Notes: generated by a model not told the origin, from the letters alone. Shown: positions 10,056-19,521, counted from the stretch's first letter. The stretch: DNA of 64,000 bases from Eubacteriales bacterium (GCA_021373115.1 JAJFTI010000035.1:1-64000); one strand, 5' to 3'. Made by a program: numbers and translations.

Positions 10056-10910
10056 TTACCAGTTTTTTTGAATGAATTCGTCAACAACCCGGACGAACTC
10101 CTCCGGACGTTCCTTCTGTGCCCAGTGCTTGCAGCCCTTCATGAGATAGAGCTGTCCATGCGGAACGGTTTTTGACGCAACCCGGACGGCAGCCCGGGGT
10201 ACGAGCGAGTCTTTCTCTCCGTTGATGAACAGCACGGGCATGGCTAAATCGGGAAAGCGCGCGGTATAATCCGGCGTAACGCCCGTTTTCGAGATGGAAC
10301 TCGCCTGATAATCCAGCATCGCCTGCTCGGCATGCGGCTTGGCGGCAAGTTCGACGATCTCGTCCACAAGCGAATCGGTAATCCGGCCTGCATCGCCAAA
10401 AAGCGAGGAGCGGATGCTCCATCGAGCCATCCAGCGTGAGTTGGCGACCCAGCGGAAGGAATCCTTCATCATCGGCGAACGAATCAGCCAGTAATAAAAA
10501 CGGTGGTGCGGCATCCGGCTGACCAACCCCCAGGAATCGACGGGGATCAGAGCGGCAATCTGCTCCGGATGGCGCAGCGCGTATCCAATTGCAAATGCGC
10601 CTCCAAGGGAAAGACCCGCGAGACAAAAACGCGTTAGCCGGAGCTGCGAGACCACGTCCTCCAAACAGGCAAGATGCTTTGAGTAGAACGCTTCGCCCGC
10701 CATGCCCTCCGGTTTGTCGCTTTTTCCATATCCCAGCATATCGACCGCGTAAGCTGTATACGAGGCCGGCAGCGTCTCCATGACTTCCTTCCAGGAAAGC
10801 ATGGCGGAGTCGAGTCCTGCGCCGTGCAGCAAAACGAGCGGAATCGCGCCGGATCCGCAAGTATAAACCTGAATCGAATGCCCCTGGTGTAATAGTGTGC
10901 GCTCCTGCAT
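10056..10910 (-). CDS. Alpha/beta-fold hydrolase
   Basis: 284 residues. Oxyanion motif LVLLHGAGLDSAMLSW, nucleophile elbow GLSLGG, acidic residue in FINGEKDSLVP and histidine in GCKHWAQKE complete a Ser-Asp-His triad. Substrate unknown; such proteins cleave esters, lactones or C-C bonds. Start at MQERTLLHQG, with AAAGGAG about 8 bases upstream. Third gene of a minus-strand operon after the GNAT and cyclase-like genes. Confidence 0.9.
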   Translation of the reverse strand: MQERTLLHQGHSIQVYTCGSGAIPLVLLHGAGLDSAMLSWKEVMETLPASYTAYAVDMLGYGKSDKPEGMAGEAFYSKHLACLEDVVSQLRLTRFCLAGLSLGGAFAIGYALRHPEQIAALIPVDSWGLVSRMPHHRFYYWLIRSPMMKDSFRWVANSRWMARWSIRSSLFGDAGRITDSLVDEIVELAAKPHAEQAMLDYQASSISKTGVTPDYTARFPDLAMPVLFINGEKDSLVPRAAVRVASKTVPHGQLYLMKGCKHWAQKERPEEFVRVVDEFIQKNW

Positions 10911-10942
10911 ATAAAAAATGCTCCTTTGAATAATCGTTCCGT

Positions 10943-11773
10943 TCATTCGGACAGACGTTTTTGAATTTCGAGATAGCGTTCGGTTGCGAGCACGCTGGGT
11001 TCGCCTTTTTGACAAATGGAAAGCGCGCGGAGTTTCAGGTGCGGGCGCTCGACGATCATTTGCCCGCCTATGCATTTTTTCTGCAAAACATCCAGCGCCT
11101 CGAGAAAGCGACGGTCGCGCTTTGCCGCGTTATAAAACGAGAGGACATACACATAGTAGAAGAGATTGTATGTTGAAAACGGAAAGGTGGTCTGCTGAAA
11201 CAACGTCCCTATGCCATAGTGACAGGGACCGAGCGGCACGCGTGTCTCCCAGTGATTCAGCAGGAACTGCACCGCCTGATCGAGCCGTGCGTCCTGATTG
11301 TACAGCCCGGTGAAACGGAATGCGTCCAGCGCCGTTAAAGTGGGTCCGGGGTTGGAGAACTCGGTTTCCGGCCCGTGTCCAAAGAAAAACTTTTTGCAGC
11401 GCCAGCCGCCGTCTCCATGCTGAATTTCGAGCAGGTGCGCAAAGGTTCGCTGCAGCCTTGCATCTGCCGAATAACCAAGCGCGCAGAGCGTTCTTGCCGC
11501 GTAAATTGTCTGGCAGGGAAAGATGGTACTTTTCGGTACGAGCTGGAACCTGCCGTCCTCGCGCCAGGCATTCCAAATGAGCGAACTCGCGCCAGCCAGC
11601 GCTTCCTCCTCATGCTTTAGGTCGGCGCCCAGTTCCATAAGCAGATAAGACGCCTCCAGCGTGGAAAACGGGCCGCCCTTCAGGAGATTTCCTTCCGGCG
11701 TCGCCCAGAAATCCGCGCCGTTGTCCTTCCGGTGCGAGAGTATAATCTGAATGTCGTCCTCATAACGTGCCAT
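10943..11773 (-). CDS. Terpene cyclase/prenyltransferase-like repeat protein
   Basis: 276 residues. Contains alpha-toroid type repeats with the QxDGGW-like motif (HLLEIQHGDGGWRCKKFF) and TIYAARTLCALGY, FQTTFP-type blocks. Such folds occur in squalene cyclases and prenyltransferases, but the DxDD catalytic motif of cyclases was not found, so activity is uncertain. Start MARYEDDIQI has GGAGG 8 bases before it and overlaps the upstream GNAT gene by 14 bases, implying coupling. Confidence 0.7.
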   Translation of the reverse strand: MARYEDDIQIILSHRKDNGADFWATPEGNLLKGGPFSTLEASYLLMELGADLKHEEEALAGASSLIWNAWREDGRFQLVPKSTIFPCQTIYAARTLCALGYSADARLQRTFAHLLEIQHGDGGWRCKKFFFGHGPETEFSNPGPTLTALDAFRFTGLYNQDARLDQAVQFLLNHWETRVPLGPCHYGIGTLFQQTTFPFSTYNLFYYVYVLSFYNAAKRDRRFLEALDVLQKKCIGGQMIVERPHLKLRALSICQKGEPSVLATERYLEIQKRLSE

Positions 11774-12302
11774 CGGTGTTTCCTCCGGAAGCAGGATCCA
11801 ATGCTTCTTGCAGCTTCTTTTCGTAAAAATAGAATAAACCTTTTCGAAAATGCACTTCGCCAGCGCGCTCGTAACCGAGCGATTCATACAGGCGAAGTGC
11901 GGTTGGATTCAACGAGAATGCGTCCAGCCGCAGAACCTGATATCCGCGCCGGAGCAGCGATTGTTCGATATACAGCATCGTCTCGCGCGCCACGCCGCGG
12001 CCTTGCGCGTCCGGATGGACGCAAAGGCGATGCAGCACACAGTGCCGCTCGTTGGGAAAGCGCCAGTTTCCGAGCGCATATTCCTTGTCGCATTCTTCGC
12101 TGAGTGTAAACGCAACCAGGATGCGCCCTTCCATACAGCCCACCTGCAGTTCGCCTTGCAGAAGATCCGCGCGTAAAACATCGCGCGAAGGGTAGATTTC
12201 ATCCCATTGGAAAATGCCCCGGGCGTCCATATGCCCGATTGCGGCGCGATACAGCGCGAATAGCTCATCCAGATCCGATGTCCGGGCAAATGAAAATTCC
12301 AT
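11760..12302 (-). CDS. GNAT-family N-acetyltransferase
   Basis: 180 residues. Acetyl-CoA loop HPDAQGRGVARETMLYIEQS and the C-terminal ALRLYESLGYERAGEVHFRK are typical of GNAT enzymes. Acceptor unknown. Start at MEFSFARTSD with AAGGAG just upstream. First gene of the operon leading into the cyclase-like and hydrolase genes. Confidence 0.92.
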   Translation of the reverse strand: MEFSFARTSDLDELFALYRAAIGHMDARGIFQWDEIYPSRDVLRADLLQGELQVGCMEGRILVAFTLSEECDKEYALGNWRFPNERHCVLHRLCVHPDAQGRGVARETMLYIEQSLLRRGYQVLRLDAFSLNPTALRLYESLGYERAGEVHFRKGLFYFYEKKLQEALDPASGGNTDGTL

Positions 12303-12329
12303 ACACACTCCTTGTGTTCCGGATATATT

Positions 12330-12359
12330 ATTATAACGCGAACGAGGCGGAATGCGCAA
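12330..12359 (-). promoter_or_regulatory. Promoter of the GNAT operon
   Basis: On the minus strand TTGCGC (12359-12354), 18-base spacer, TATAAT (12335-12330). Confidence 0.65.
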
Positions 12360-12388
12360 AAGAAAACGGACGCCGTAGAGCGTCCGTT
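12355..12388 (-). terminator. Terminator of the peptidoglycan-binding gene
   Basis: Perfect 9-bp stem AACGGACGC / GCGTCCGTT with a 6-base loop; on the minus strand the 3-prime side runs into TTTTCTTTT. It abuts the next promoter. Confidence 0.85.
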
Positions 12389-12407
12389 GTTTCATACAGT
12401 CGATTCG

Positions 12408-14033
12408 TTATGGAACCGGGGTTACCGTTGGCAGTGCGCTCGGCGTGACGGTTGGCGTTGTGCCGCTCGGAGTGGTCAACCCTGCGGAAACGCCGGGGGT
12501 TGGCGACATCTTTGACTTGTTGTTCGCCTTGCCGGTTGTGGCATCCATCGCGTCGGTACTGTAGATGAGCTTCAGCGTCGCCTGACCGGCCTTGCCGTCG
12601 ATCGGTGCAAGCCCGTGGTATTCCTGGAAATTCTGTACGGCCTGCACGGTGGTGTTGCCATAGAGCCCAGTTGCGCTACCGGGCGTAAGATAGCCAAGCT
12701 CAATGAGACGATTCTGAAGTTTATTGACGTCTTCAACGAGCTTCGTAATAACCTTTGTTCGGTCGTCGCCGTCGCCACGGGTAAGGTAGTATGCCTTCGC
12801 CTGATCGCTCATCAGCAGGTTGTAGGTGCCCTGGCCGATGATGCCATCCCAGTCATCCGAACTGTCGAAATTCTTCACCTGGAACAGACGGATGGCCGTT
12901 TTTGTTGTCGGACCGTATTTCGTCGTATAGCCGCCCTCCGGCTCTTCCATATAGCCAAGTTCGACAAGGCGCTTCTGAATATCCGGCATTAATTCGCTGA
13001 CCGTGCCCGCCGCGCTGATATTATCGCTTAGGGTAGGCAATTCGGGCGTTGGCGTGACGGCCTCGGTAGGCGCGGGCGTATTGGTTGGCGCGATCGAAGG
13101 CGTTGGGGTGAGATCCGTAAGCGCGAGCTGACCGTTGTCCGGTTGTACGGCACGATCGCTTTTCGGCAGCAGTACGGCGAGCAGAATGATAGCGACAAGC
13201 GCCATTGCGAAGGTACCGCCGATTACGACGAGCGTCTTTGCGGGCATTTGCGCAAGATAGAGCCCGAGCGCATGCATGAATTTACCGAACTTGCTGCGCT
13301 TCTTTTTACCGCCGCGCGGCGCGCGTGGTTCCCGGTCGTACAGATCGTCGTCCTCATACTCACGGTTGTTTTGCGGGTAGCGGGTACGGGATGTATTCCC
13401 GCGGGACGAATACTGGCCGTCCTGCGGCATGCTCATGCGAGAGGTAGTTCCGCGCGAAACGTAAGCGTATTCCTCCTCGTTATGCGGCATGGCCGTACGC
13501 GAGGTATTGGAACGGGGAGGGTAGGAATAACCGTCGTCACTGCGCGGTATGCTTGTACGCGCCGTATTTCCGCGCGGTGTATATCCCGCGTTGTCGTTTG
13601 CGGAGGGATAACGCGAGTCGTATGCATTCTCCGAATCGGGATAGCCTTGAGAGGCCTTGCGGGTGGCATACGGATCGGCCGGCGTACCCGCGTAAGCGTC
13701 CTGCGGCGCATAAGGATCGGAGTTGAGCGGAGCGTACTCGTTTCCAGTTCCATAGCCGGCCGAGGCACGCGGCGGGTAGGAAGGATCCGTGCCGCCATAG
13801 TTGGTTCTGGAACGGTGCGCCGTATAATCCGGGTCGTAAGAATCCGCGGGCGCGGAGGGGTAGCCGCCGTAGGCCGTTCCGTAAGGGGAGGCATCCTGCC
13901 CGTAGCCGGACGGGTTTGCGCCGTACGCGGCGGGATCATCGCGATAAGGGCGCTGCGCGTTTGGATCTTGTCCGGCCGCGTTCGGGTCCTCATCATAAGG
14001 GGGGTATCCATATTTGCCGTTCTGGTAATCCAT
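12408..14033 (-). CDS. Membrane protein with two peptidoglycan-binding domains
   Basis: 541 residues. About 230 N-terminal residues are disordered, rich in Tyr, Pro, Gly and Asp, with four degenerate repeats around RGNTSRT; a basic GGKKKRSK patch; one membrane helix (LVVIGGTFAMALVAIILLAV) near residue 280; a Pro/Thr linker; then two PG_binding_1 domains (IQKRLVELGYMEEPEGGYTT and LQNRLIELGYLTPGSATGLY). The tail is again Pro/Thr rich. No catalytic domain, so a wall-anchoring or scaffold role is inferred. GAGGAG lies before the ATG. Confidence 0.88.
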   Translation of the reverse strand: MDYQNGKYGYPPYDEDPNAAGQDPNAQRPYRDDPAAYGANPSGYGQDASPYGTAYGGYPSAPADSYDPDYTAHRSRTNYGGTDPSYPPRASAGYGTGNEYAPLNSDPYAPQDAYAGTPADPYATRKASQGYPDSENAYDSRYPSANDNAGYTPRGNTARTSIPRSDDGYSYPPRSNTSRTAMPHNEEEYAYVSRGTTSRMSMPQDGQYSSRGNTSRTRYPQNNREYEDDDLYDREPRAPRGGKKKRSKFGKFMHALGLYLAQMPAKTLVVIGGTFAMALVAIILLAVLLPKSDRAVQPDNGQLALTDLTPTPSIAPTNTPAPTEAVTPTPELPTLSDNISAAGTVSELMPDIQKRLVELGYMEEPEGGYTTKYGPTTKTAIRLFQVKNFDSSDDWDGIIGQGTYNLLMSDQAKAYYLTRGDGDDRTKVITKLVEDVNKLQNRLIELGYLTPGSATGLYGNTTVQAVQNFQEYHGLAPIDGKAGQATLKLIYSTDAMDATTGKANNKSKMSPTPGVSAGLTTPSGTTPTVTPSALPTVTPVP

Positions 14034-14235
14034 TGATTCACGCTCCTCACTGGGAATCGGCCTGTTTTCCGCAGAACCGAAGCATTTACGACAAAAATCG
14101 CATATTCACCCATTCAATACGATTATAGTTTACCATATTCTCGGGGGGGGAATTATCGAGTTTAATGTGAAGAATCTATGGATAAATTGTTAATCATTCC
14201 ACCGAAAACACGGGCAGGGTGGGGGAGAAATATCG

Positions 14236-14275
14236 AAAAAAGGAGCCAATTGCGCGCTATTTCGCAAAGGACTCC
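14236..14275 (-). terminator. Terminator after deoC
   Basis: On the minus strand GGAGTCC ... GGCTCC with an inner TTGCG / CGCAA pairing, followed by TTTTTT. The rest of 14034-14369 holds only a weak -10 for the upstream gene (ATTATA at 14122) and a run of eight G near 14142. Confidence 0.75.
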
Positions 14276-14369
14276 CTTTCAAACAGAACTTGAAACAACA
14301 GTAGCGCTTTTTTCGGATTTAATCAAACAACGAAAGAAAACCGGGTTGTCAAAGCCGCAGTACAGGAGG

Positions 14370-15011
14370 CTACTCCATAATTTTTCTGGTCGAACTGCAG
14401 CCGATTCGCGTTGCTCCGGCTTGGATCATCGCTTCGGCCTGCTCGCGGGTTCTTACGCCGCCGCTCGCTTTAACGCCCATTTCGGAACCGACCGTATGCC
14501 GCATCAGCGCGATATCCTCAACGGTGGCGCCGCCGGTGGAAAACCCGGTTGAAGTTTTTACAAACGCCGCGCCCGCCGCTTTTGCCGCCAGGCAGGCTTG
14601 TACCTTTTCGTCATTCGTCAACAGACAGGTTTCGAGGATCACTTTTACAATGGCGGGCTTGGCTGCGAGTACGACGGCCGCAATATCGGTTTGAACAGCG
14701 TTCCAGTCGCCGGACTTGGCAAGGCCGATGTTCATGACCATATCGACTTCTTCCGCACCGTCCCGCACCGCCAGAGCGGCTTCGAGCGCCTTCGAGCCGG
14801 TGGCCATTGCTCCGAGCGGAAAGCCGACGACGACGCAGGTTTTCACCCCGCTGCCTTTCAGCGCGTTTGAAACGAGCGACGCATAGCAGGCGTTTACGCA
14901 GACGCTGGCTGTTTGGTAGGCGATCGCCTCGGTGATTACGTTTTGAACGTCCTGCGGCGTTGCATCCGCTTTCAGCAGCGTATGGTCCAGATAGGTGTTT
15001 AGCGCGTTCAT
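14370..15011 (-). CDS. deoC: Deoxyribose-phosphate aldolase
   Basis: 213 residues; splits 2-deoxyribose-5-phosphate into glyceraldehyde-3-phosphate and acetaldehyde. The Schiff-base lysine lies in [18 protein letters not shown] and a second catalytic lysine in [11 protein letters not shown]. The start overlaps the rubrerythrin stop by four bases (ATGA), an uncommon pairing. Terminator about 95 bases downstream. Confidence 0.96.
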   Translation of the reverse strand: MNALNTYLDHTLLKADATPQDVQNVITEAIAYQTASVCVNACYASLVSNALKGSGVKTCVVVGFPLGAMATGSKALEAALAVRDGAEEVDMVMNIGLAKSGDWNAVQTDIAAVVLAAKPAIVKVILETCLLTNDEKVQACLAAKAAGAAFVKTSTGFSTGGATVEDIALMRHTVGSEMGVKASGGVRTREQAEAMIQAGATRIGCSSTRKIME

Positions 15012-15553
15012 GCGAAAAACCTCGTCAGGAGACCTTCAAAACCCTTCCCGTGGCGTGCTTCGTCCCGTGCCATTTCATGAACGGTGTCGTGAATCGCGTC
15101 GAGATTGAGCTCCTTTGCGCGCTTAGCCAGCTTGGTTTTACCGTCGCAGGCGCCAAACTCCGCCGCGGCGCGCAGTTCGAGATTTCGCTTGGTGGAGGTC
15201 GTTACAACCTCGCCGAGCAACTCGGCAAAACGGGAGGCATGGTCGGCCTCTTCAAACGCATAGCGGCGGAACGCTTCCGAAATTTCGGGATATCCTTCGC
15301 GGTCGGCAATGCGCGCCATGCAAAGGTACATGCCAACCTCGGTGCATTCTCCGGAAAAATTCATGCGCAGCCCTTCCAGCACTTCGGCATCCACGCCGGC
15401 GGCAAGGCCGACCACATGCTCCGATGCGTAATGCTTTTCACCGGCAGAAATTTCCGTGAAGGAATCGCCCGGCGCCTTGCAAACCGGGCAAACGTCCGGC
15501 GCGGAGTCCCCAATGTGAATATACCCGCAAACGGGGCAGCGAAATTGTTTCAT
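15008..15553 (-). CDS. Reverse rubrerythrin
   Basis: 181 residues. N-terminal rubredoxin domain with two Cys pairs ([24 protein letters not shown]) followed by the ferritin-like di-iron domain ([44 protein letters not shown]). The domain order is reversed relative to classical rubrerythrin, typical of Clostridia, where it reduces hydrogen peroxide and oxygen. Start is the ATG at 15553 with AAAGGAG upstream; a TTG one codon earlier is less likely. Confidence 0.93.
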   Translation of the reverse strand: MKQFRCPVCGYIHIGDSAPDVCPVCKAPGDSFTEISAGEKHYASEHVVGLAAGVDAEVLEGLRMNFSGECTEVGMYLCMARIADREGYPEISEAFRRYAFEEADHASRFAELLGEVVTTSTKRNLELRAAAEFGACDGKTKLAKRAKELNLDAIHDTVHEMARDEARHGKGFEGLLTRFFA

Positions 15554-15649
15554 CAATCAATCGCTCCTTTCCATTTCTAAAACGAGACTGACGGGAAAAC
15601 GTCCGGCAAAGCGCTGTTTTGCTCTCCGGCCAATACAAGTTCTGCATTC

Positions 15650-15678
15650 AGTATATCGTTCGGGGAAGCAACAATCAA
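15650..15678 (-). promoter_or_regulatory. Promoter of rubrerythrin-deoC
   Basis: On the minus strand TTGATT (15678-15673), 17-base spacer, TATACT (15655-15650). The 95-base leader contains a GCAAA/TTTGC hairpin near 15617-15633. Confidence 0.7.
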
Positions 15679-15841
15679 TCCTTAAAGTGGGAAGGGAGAT
15701 CGTTCGCCAGCCGCGCAGAACATCCGTAAAACGTGGATTCAGAATGGAAGGAATTGTTCGCCCGCGGGTTATCCCATGCGGTATGGAATGTTAACAATCA
15801 ATCACAAAAGCGAAAAACATCTACCAAATCCGGCGCTATTT

Positions 15842-15850
15842 TGTTATACT
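15842..15850 (+). promoter_or_regulatory. Extended -10 promoter
   Basis: TGTTATACT matches TGnTATAAT (extended -10); no good -35 is visible. It lies 35 bases before the carboxypeptidase ATG. Confidence 0.55.
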
Positions 15851-15884
15851 GCAAAGCAATGAGCACAAATTATGGGGGATAGGA

Positions 15885-17333
15885 ATGAAACGATTCCTTG
15901 GTATTTTCCTGGTACTGGCGATCCTGCTGACGCCAGTCTCCGCATTGGCGGACTATGATTACAACTCCATTCCCTCTCCGAACGTCATTGTGGTGGACGG
16001 CGATGATCCGGGCGTCGTGTTCTACGAAAAGAACGCGGATCAGAAGGTTTATCCCGCGAGTACGACAAAGATTATGACTACTTTGATCGCGCTGGAAAAG
16101 GGCAATCTCGACGATTCGTTTATGGTTGGCGAAGAGGTGCTCGGCACGACCATTAAGTTCACGAGCTATTCCTCGTTAATGGGCATTCAACCCGGTGAAA
16201 CGCTGACGCTGCGGGATCTAGTCTACGGCCTTATGCTCGTTTCCGGAAATGACGCCGGAGAAGCGATTGCCAAACACGTTGCGGGTTCGATCGACGCGTT
16301 TGTCGCGCTGATGAATCAGAAAGCGGCCGAACTGGGCATGACGAATACGCATTATACCAACCCGCATGGCGTTCAGAACGAGGATCACTATACCACCGCG
16401 CGCGACATGGCAAAGCTCATGGCGTATGCGCTGAAAAACGAAACGTTTCTGGAGATCGCATCCACAAAAACATACACGGTTCCGGCAAACAACGTCCGTG
16501 CCACGGAGCTGAATTTGGTGAATACGGATCGTCTGCTCAATGCGGTGGAGGGTGATCCGGTGCAGACCGTATACCCTTACGCAATCGGCGGAAAAACGGG
16601 GGACACGGACGATGCGGGCAAATGCCTCGTCTGCGCCGCCGAAAAGGACGGCGCGCGCGTGATCTATGCATCGTTCGGGGATAAAGCCGAGCTATATAAC
16701 GGGGATAAGGTAACGACGAATCTCTCGCGGTTTGTCAACGCGGCCAAGGTCTTTGAATATGTGTTTGACAACAATTTTCAAAAGGTAACGGCCGCCGAAC
16801 TGGGATTGCAGAAAACGTTTACGACGGGCGTGGTCGGTGCAGAGGAGTCGGATCTGGCGGACGGCCAGCTTACGATGAGCGCGCTGCTGGACAACGTTGC
16901 GGTTCGCGCGTTACCGGATCAGATATCGTACTATAAATCAAATGCGGGTTCGATTACGGCAAACGTTGTGCTCACAACGGACGCGCAGGCGCCGATTACG
17001 GCCGGCCAGAGCATGGGCAGCGTCGAATACAAAATTGGGGACAAGGTCGTCTGCACCGCTCCGCTCGTTGCGGACTTTGCGGTGGACAAGGTGTTGGGCG
17101 TGGAGTCCCTGCAGCCGCAGGAAACCGCGGTTGTTTCCGTTTCGCCGGACAGCACGCCCCTGATTGACAAAGGCCACAAGGACTGGGAAGCGGGCGATTA
17201 CCTGACGCTGACGTTCGTGCTTTTGATCGTCCTGCTGATTGCCCTTGTGGTGATCTTTGTGCTCTCCGAACGCAAGCGCCGCTATGAGCGCAAGCGCCGC
17301 AGCGCGCGCGCCAAGAAGCGCAGACCATATTGA
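15885..17333 (+). CDS. D-alanyl-D-alanine carboxypeptidase (PBP5 type)
   Basis: 482 residues. Signal peptide to about A22 (LVLAILLTPVSALA). Active-site S59-x-x-K62 (STTK), S120-G-N122 and K237-T-G are complete, so it should trim the terminal D-Ala of peptidoglycan stem peptides outside the cell. A C-terminal membrane helix (residues about 440-463) and a very basic tail (RRYERKRRSARAKKRR) anchor it, instead of the amphipathic helix of E. coli PBP5. Resembles Bacillota DacF/DacA. Confidence 0.95.
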   Translation: MKRFLGIFLVLAILLTPVSALADYDYNSIPSPNVIVVDGDDPGVVFYEKNADQKVYPASTTKIMTTLIALEKGNLDDSFMVGEEVLGTTIKFTSYSSLMGIQPGETLTLRDLVYGLMLVSGNDAGEAIAKHVAGSIDAFVALMNQKAAELGMTNTHYTNPHGVQNEDHYTTARDMAKLMAYALKNETFLEIASTKTYTVPANNVRATELNLVNTDRLLNAVEGDPVQTVYPYAIGGKTGDTDDAGKCLVCAAEKDGARVIYASFGDKAELYNGDKVTTNLSRFVNAAKVFEYVFDNNFQKVTAAELGLQKTFTTGVVGAEESDLADGQLTMSALLDNVAVRALPDQISYYKSNAGSITANVVLTTDAQAPITAGQSMGSVEYKIGDKVVCTAPLVADFAVDKVLGVESLQPQETAVVSVSPDSTPLIDKGHKDWEAGDYLTLTFVLLIVLLIALVVIFVLSERKRRYERKRRSARAKKRRPY

Positions 17334-17349
17334 ACAGGTGAAACAGACA

Positions 17350-17377
17350 AACCGTCGTGCACTGCGCGACGGTTTTT
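17350..17377. terminator. Terminator after carboxypeptidase
   Basis: AACCGTCG / CGACGGTT stem, 9-base loop, then TTT. The preceding GACAAA on the other side makes it weakly bidirectional for the convergent HAD gene. Confidence 0.8.
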
Positions 17378-17414
17378 ATATGTCCTGTGAACCGGGATTT
17401 TGTTCGCGCGTTTT

Positions 17415-18224
17415 TTACAGTCCCAACGCGGCTTCCAGAAAACGGGCGACACAGTTGTGATTGTTATCGACGGAAAGAACAATATCCGCGGCGGCCTTCA
17501 CTTCGTCAATCGCGTTTGCCGGAGCGCCGCCAATGTCGGCAAGCGAGACCATGTCCAGATCGTTGTTATAGTCGCCAATTGCGAGGATTTTCGTCACATC
17601 GCCGCAGTGCGCGCGAACATCCTCCAGTGTGGTGCCTTTGCTGATGCCTTTCGCTACGAGCTCCAGATAGGTATCCGAAGAGCGAAACGCCGAGATGTCG
17701 CTGAGCATCCCGTCCTGCTCAAGCGCGGAGCGGAGGGTTTCCAGCTCCGAGGAAGCGTTCGCAACCAGAACCTTGAGCAGCGGGCCGGAAACACAGGGAA
17801 ACGGCAGGGATAGGGTTGGAATCTGCTCCCGGACGGTTTGCGGGTCGTCCCGCTGGTCCGGATTGATTTCGTAAATTGCAGTATCCGTGAAGACCTGCAC
17901 ACAGGTCTCCCGATCCAGTGCGATTAAGCGCTCGGTCGCGCGCGCGATAGGATCGCGGTCGATCGGATGCATGGCAAGGAATTTTTGCCCGGCTAGATCG
18001 TAAAGTCCCGCTCCGTTAAAAAGAATACACGGCGCGTTGACCGGCAGGTCGTGCTCGACCGCGCCGATGAGGGAGGGAACGCGTCCGGTTGCAACGCCGA
18101 AATGCCCGCCCTGCTCGATGAACGAAAGGATCGCGCTGCGATTTTCCGACGAAATACGCTTTTCGTCGTCCAGAAGCGTTCCGTCGAGATCACAGTAGAG
18201 ATAATAGCCGTCGCAGGCTCCCAT
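17415..18224 (-). CDS. Cof-type HAD-superfamily hydrolase
   Basis: 269 residues. Nucleophile aspartates in YCDLDGTLLD, threonine motif in GVATGRVPS, and AIGDYNNDLDMV with the magnesium ligands; C2-type cap in between. Probably a sugar-phosphate or nucleotide phosphatase. Start at MGACDGYYL chosen because GGGAGG lies 5 bases upstream. Monocistronic, minus strand, divergent from psuK. Confidence 0.92.
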   Translation of the reverse strand: MGACDGYYLYCDLDGTLLDDEKRISSENRSAILSFIEQGGHFGVATGRVPSLIGAVEHDLPVNAPCILFNGAGLYDLAGQKFLAMHPIDRDPIARATERLIALDRETCVQVFTDTAIYEINPDQRDDPQTVREQIPTLSLPFPCVSGPLLKVLVANASSELETLRSALEQDGMLSDISAFRSSDTYLELVAKGISKGTTLEDVRAHCGDVTKILAIGDYNNDLDMVSLADIGGAPANAIDEVKAAADIVLSVDNNHNCVARFLEAALGL

Positions 18225-18418
18225 TTTAGCCTCCCTGATCTGGTGGAAAAAAACCACAGTTCTGCGCATCGGTTTCGAATGAAAAACGGCGCAATTTCGT
18301 TTATTCTAAACAACTTGTCCCAAAAAGGCAAGAAGAAACGAACGCGCGGGTGGAATTCTGCATTTTTCTGGCGGTATACTGTTCGTATAGCAGGGCTGGG
18401 TCGCGATTCCGAAGTCGC

Positions 18419-18447
18419 TTGTTTTTGCGTATTCGGGCGCGTATACT
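18419..18447 (+). promoter_or_regulatory. Promoter of psuK-psuG
   Basis: TTGTTT (18419-18424), 17-base spacer, TATACT (18442-18447). The rest of the 319-base divergent gap 18225-18543 shows no other feature I can support. Confidence 0.6.
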
Positions 18448-18543
18448 GTATTTTACGGTCGGATTGGCGCGCGGAGAAACGGAAATCATCCTGGTTCGAA
18501 ACAAGCGGATTGCGCGGGAACGGCGCGGAGAGGAGCTTGCAGA

Positions 18544-19491
18544 TTGAGCGAACCGATACAACGGTGGATCGTTGGCGTTGGCGCCGCCAATGTGGACATT
18601 CACGGGCGCAGTCGAAACGCGATTGTAATGCGGGACTCCAATCCCGGCTATCTGGCAACGTCTGTCGGCGGGGTTACGCGGAACATTCTTGAAAACCTCG
18701 CGCGGCAGGGCGTCCGCGCGACGCTTCTTTCCGCCGTCGGGGATGATCTTTTCGGCAATATGATCGTTTGTGACAGCGAGAAGGCGGGCGTCGATCTCTC
18801 CCGCGTGCTGCGGGTACCCGGCGCGGTATCCTCCAGCTATGTTGCGATTCTTGACGAGCGGGGCGATATGCTGCTCGGCATGTCGGATATGCGCATCATC
18901 GAAAACCTTTCCGGCGCCTATCTCGAAGGAAATTCGGCGCTGCTGAGGGAGGCGGGCGCTATTGTTTGCGACGCGTGCCTGCCCTGCCCGGTTCTGGAGC
19001 GGCTTTTGGAGATTGCGGGGCAGGATACGCCTGTTTTAATCGACCCGGTTTCCACGGCGTATGCGCGGCGGATGAAACCGCTGGCGGGACGGTTCCACGC
19101 AATTAAACCAAACGAACTGGAGCTTTCCATTCTCTCCGGATTGCCGGCAAACAGCGAGGCGGAGATTGAGCGAGCCTGCGAGGCGCTGCTGAACCGCGGG
19201 ACGAAGAGCGTGGCCGTCAGCCGGGGGGATAAGGGCTGTTATTATGCGGATGCGGCGGGAAATCGCATGTTCCGCGCGCTTCAGCCGATTCGGAACATGG
19301 TGAACGCTACGGGCGCGGGAGACGCGTTTATGGCGGGGTTTGCGCATGGGCTGGTGGATGGCCTGCCGGTTGAGGAATGGCTTGATTACGCGCTGGCTTC
19401 GGGCATAACGGCGATTTTGAGTTTGACCACGATCAATCCCGCCATGAGCGATGCGCTTGTTCGCGAGAACATGAAACGATACCGTATTTAA
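18544..19491 (+). CDS. psuK: Pseudouridine kinase (PfkB family)
   Basis: 315 residues. PfkB signature 1 region SVGGVTRNILENLARQG and signature 2 NATGAGDAFMAGF with the catalytic Asp. It would phosphorylate pseudouridine to its 5-phosphate; the assignment rests on psuG directly downstream (30-base gap). The start codon is TTG at 18544, with GAGGAG eight bases before it. Confidence 0.9.
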   Translation: MSEPIQRWIVGVGAANVDIHGRSRNAIVMRDSNPGYLATSVGGVTRNILENLARQGVRATLLSAVGDDLFGNMIVCDSEKAGVDLSRVLRVPGAVSSSYVAILDERGDMLLGMSDMRIIENLSGAYLEGNSALLREAGAIVCDACLPCPVLERLLEIAGQDTPVLIDPVSTAYARRMKPLAGRFHAIKPNELELSILSGLPANSEAEIERACEALLNRGTKSVAVSRGDKGCYYADAAGNRMFRALQPIRNMVNATGAGDAFMAGFAHGLVDGLPVEEWLDYALASGITAILSLTTINPAMSDALVRENMKRYRI

Positions 19492-19521
19492 ACGCAGGAT
19501 ACGAAAAGGAGATCACGAGAG

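Noticed and set aside
10946-11075. Longer N-terminus for the alpha/beta hydrolase overlapping the cyclase-like gene
   Set aside because: The extension is arginine-rich out-of-frame reading of the neighbour and lacks a ribosome site; the ATG at 10910 has one.
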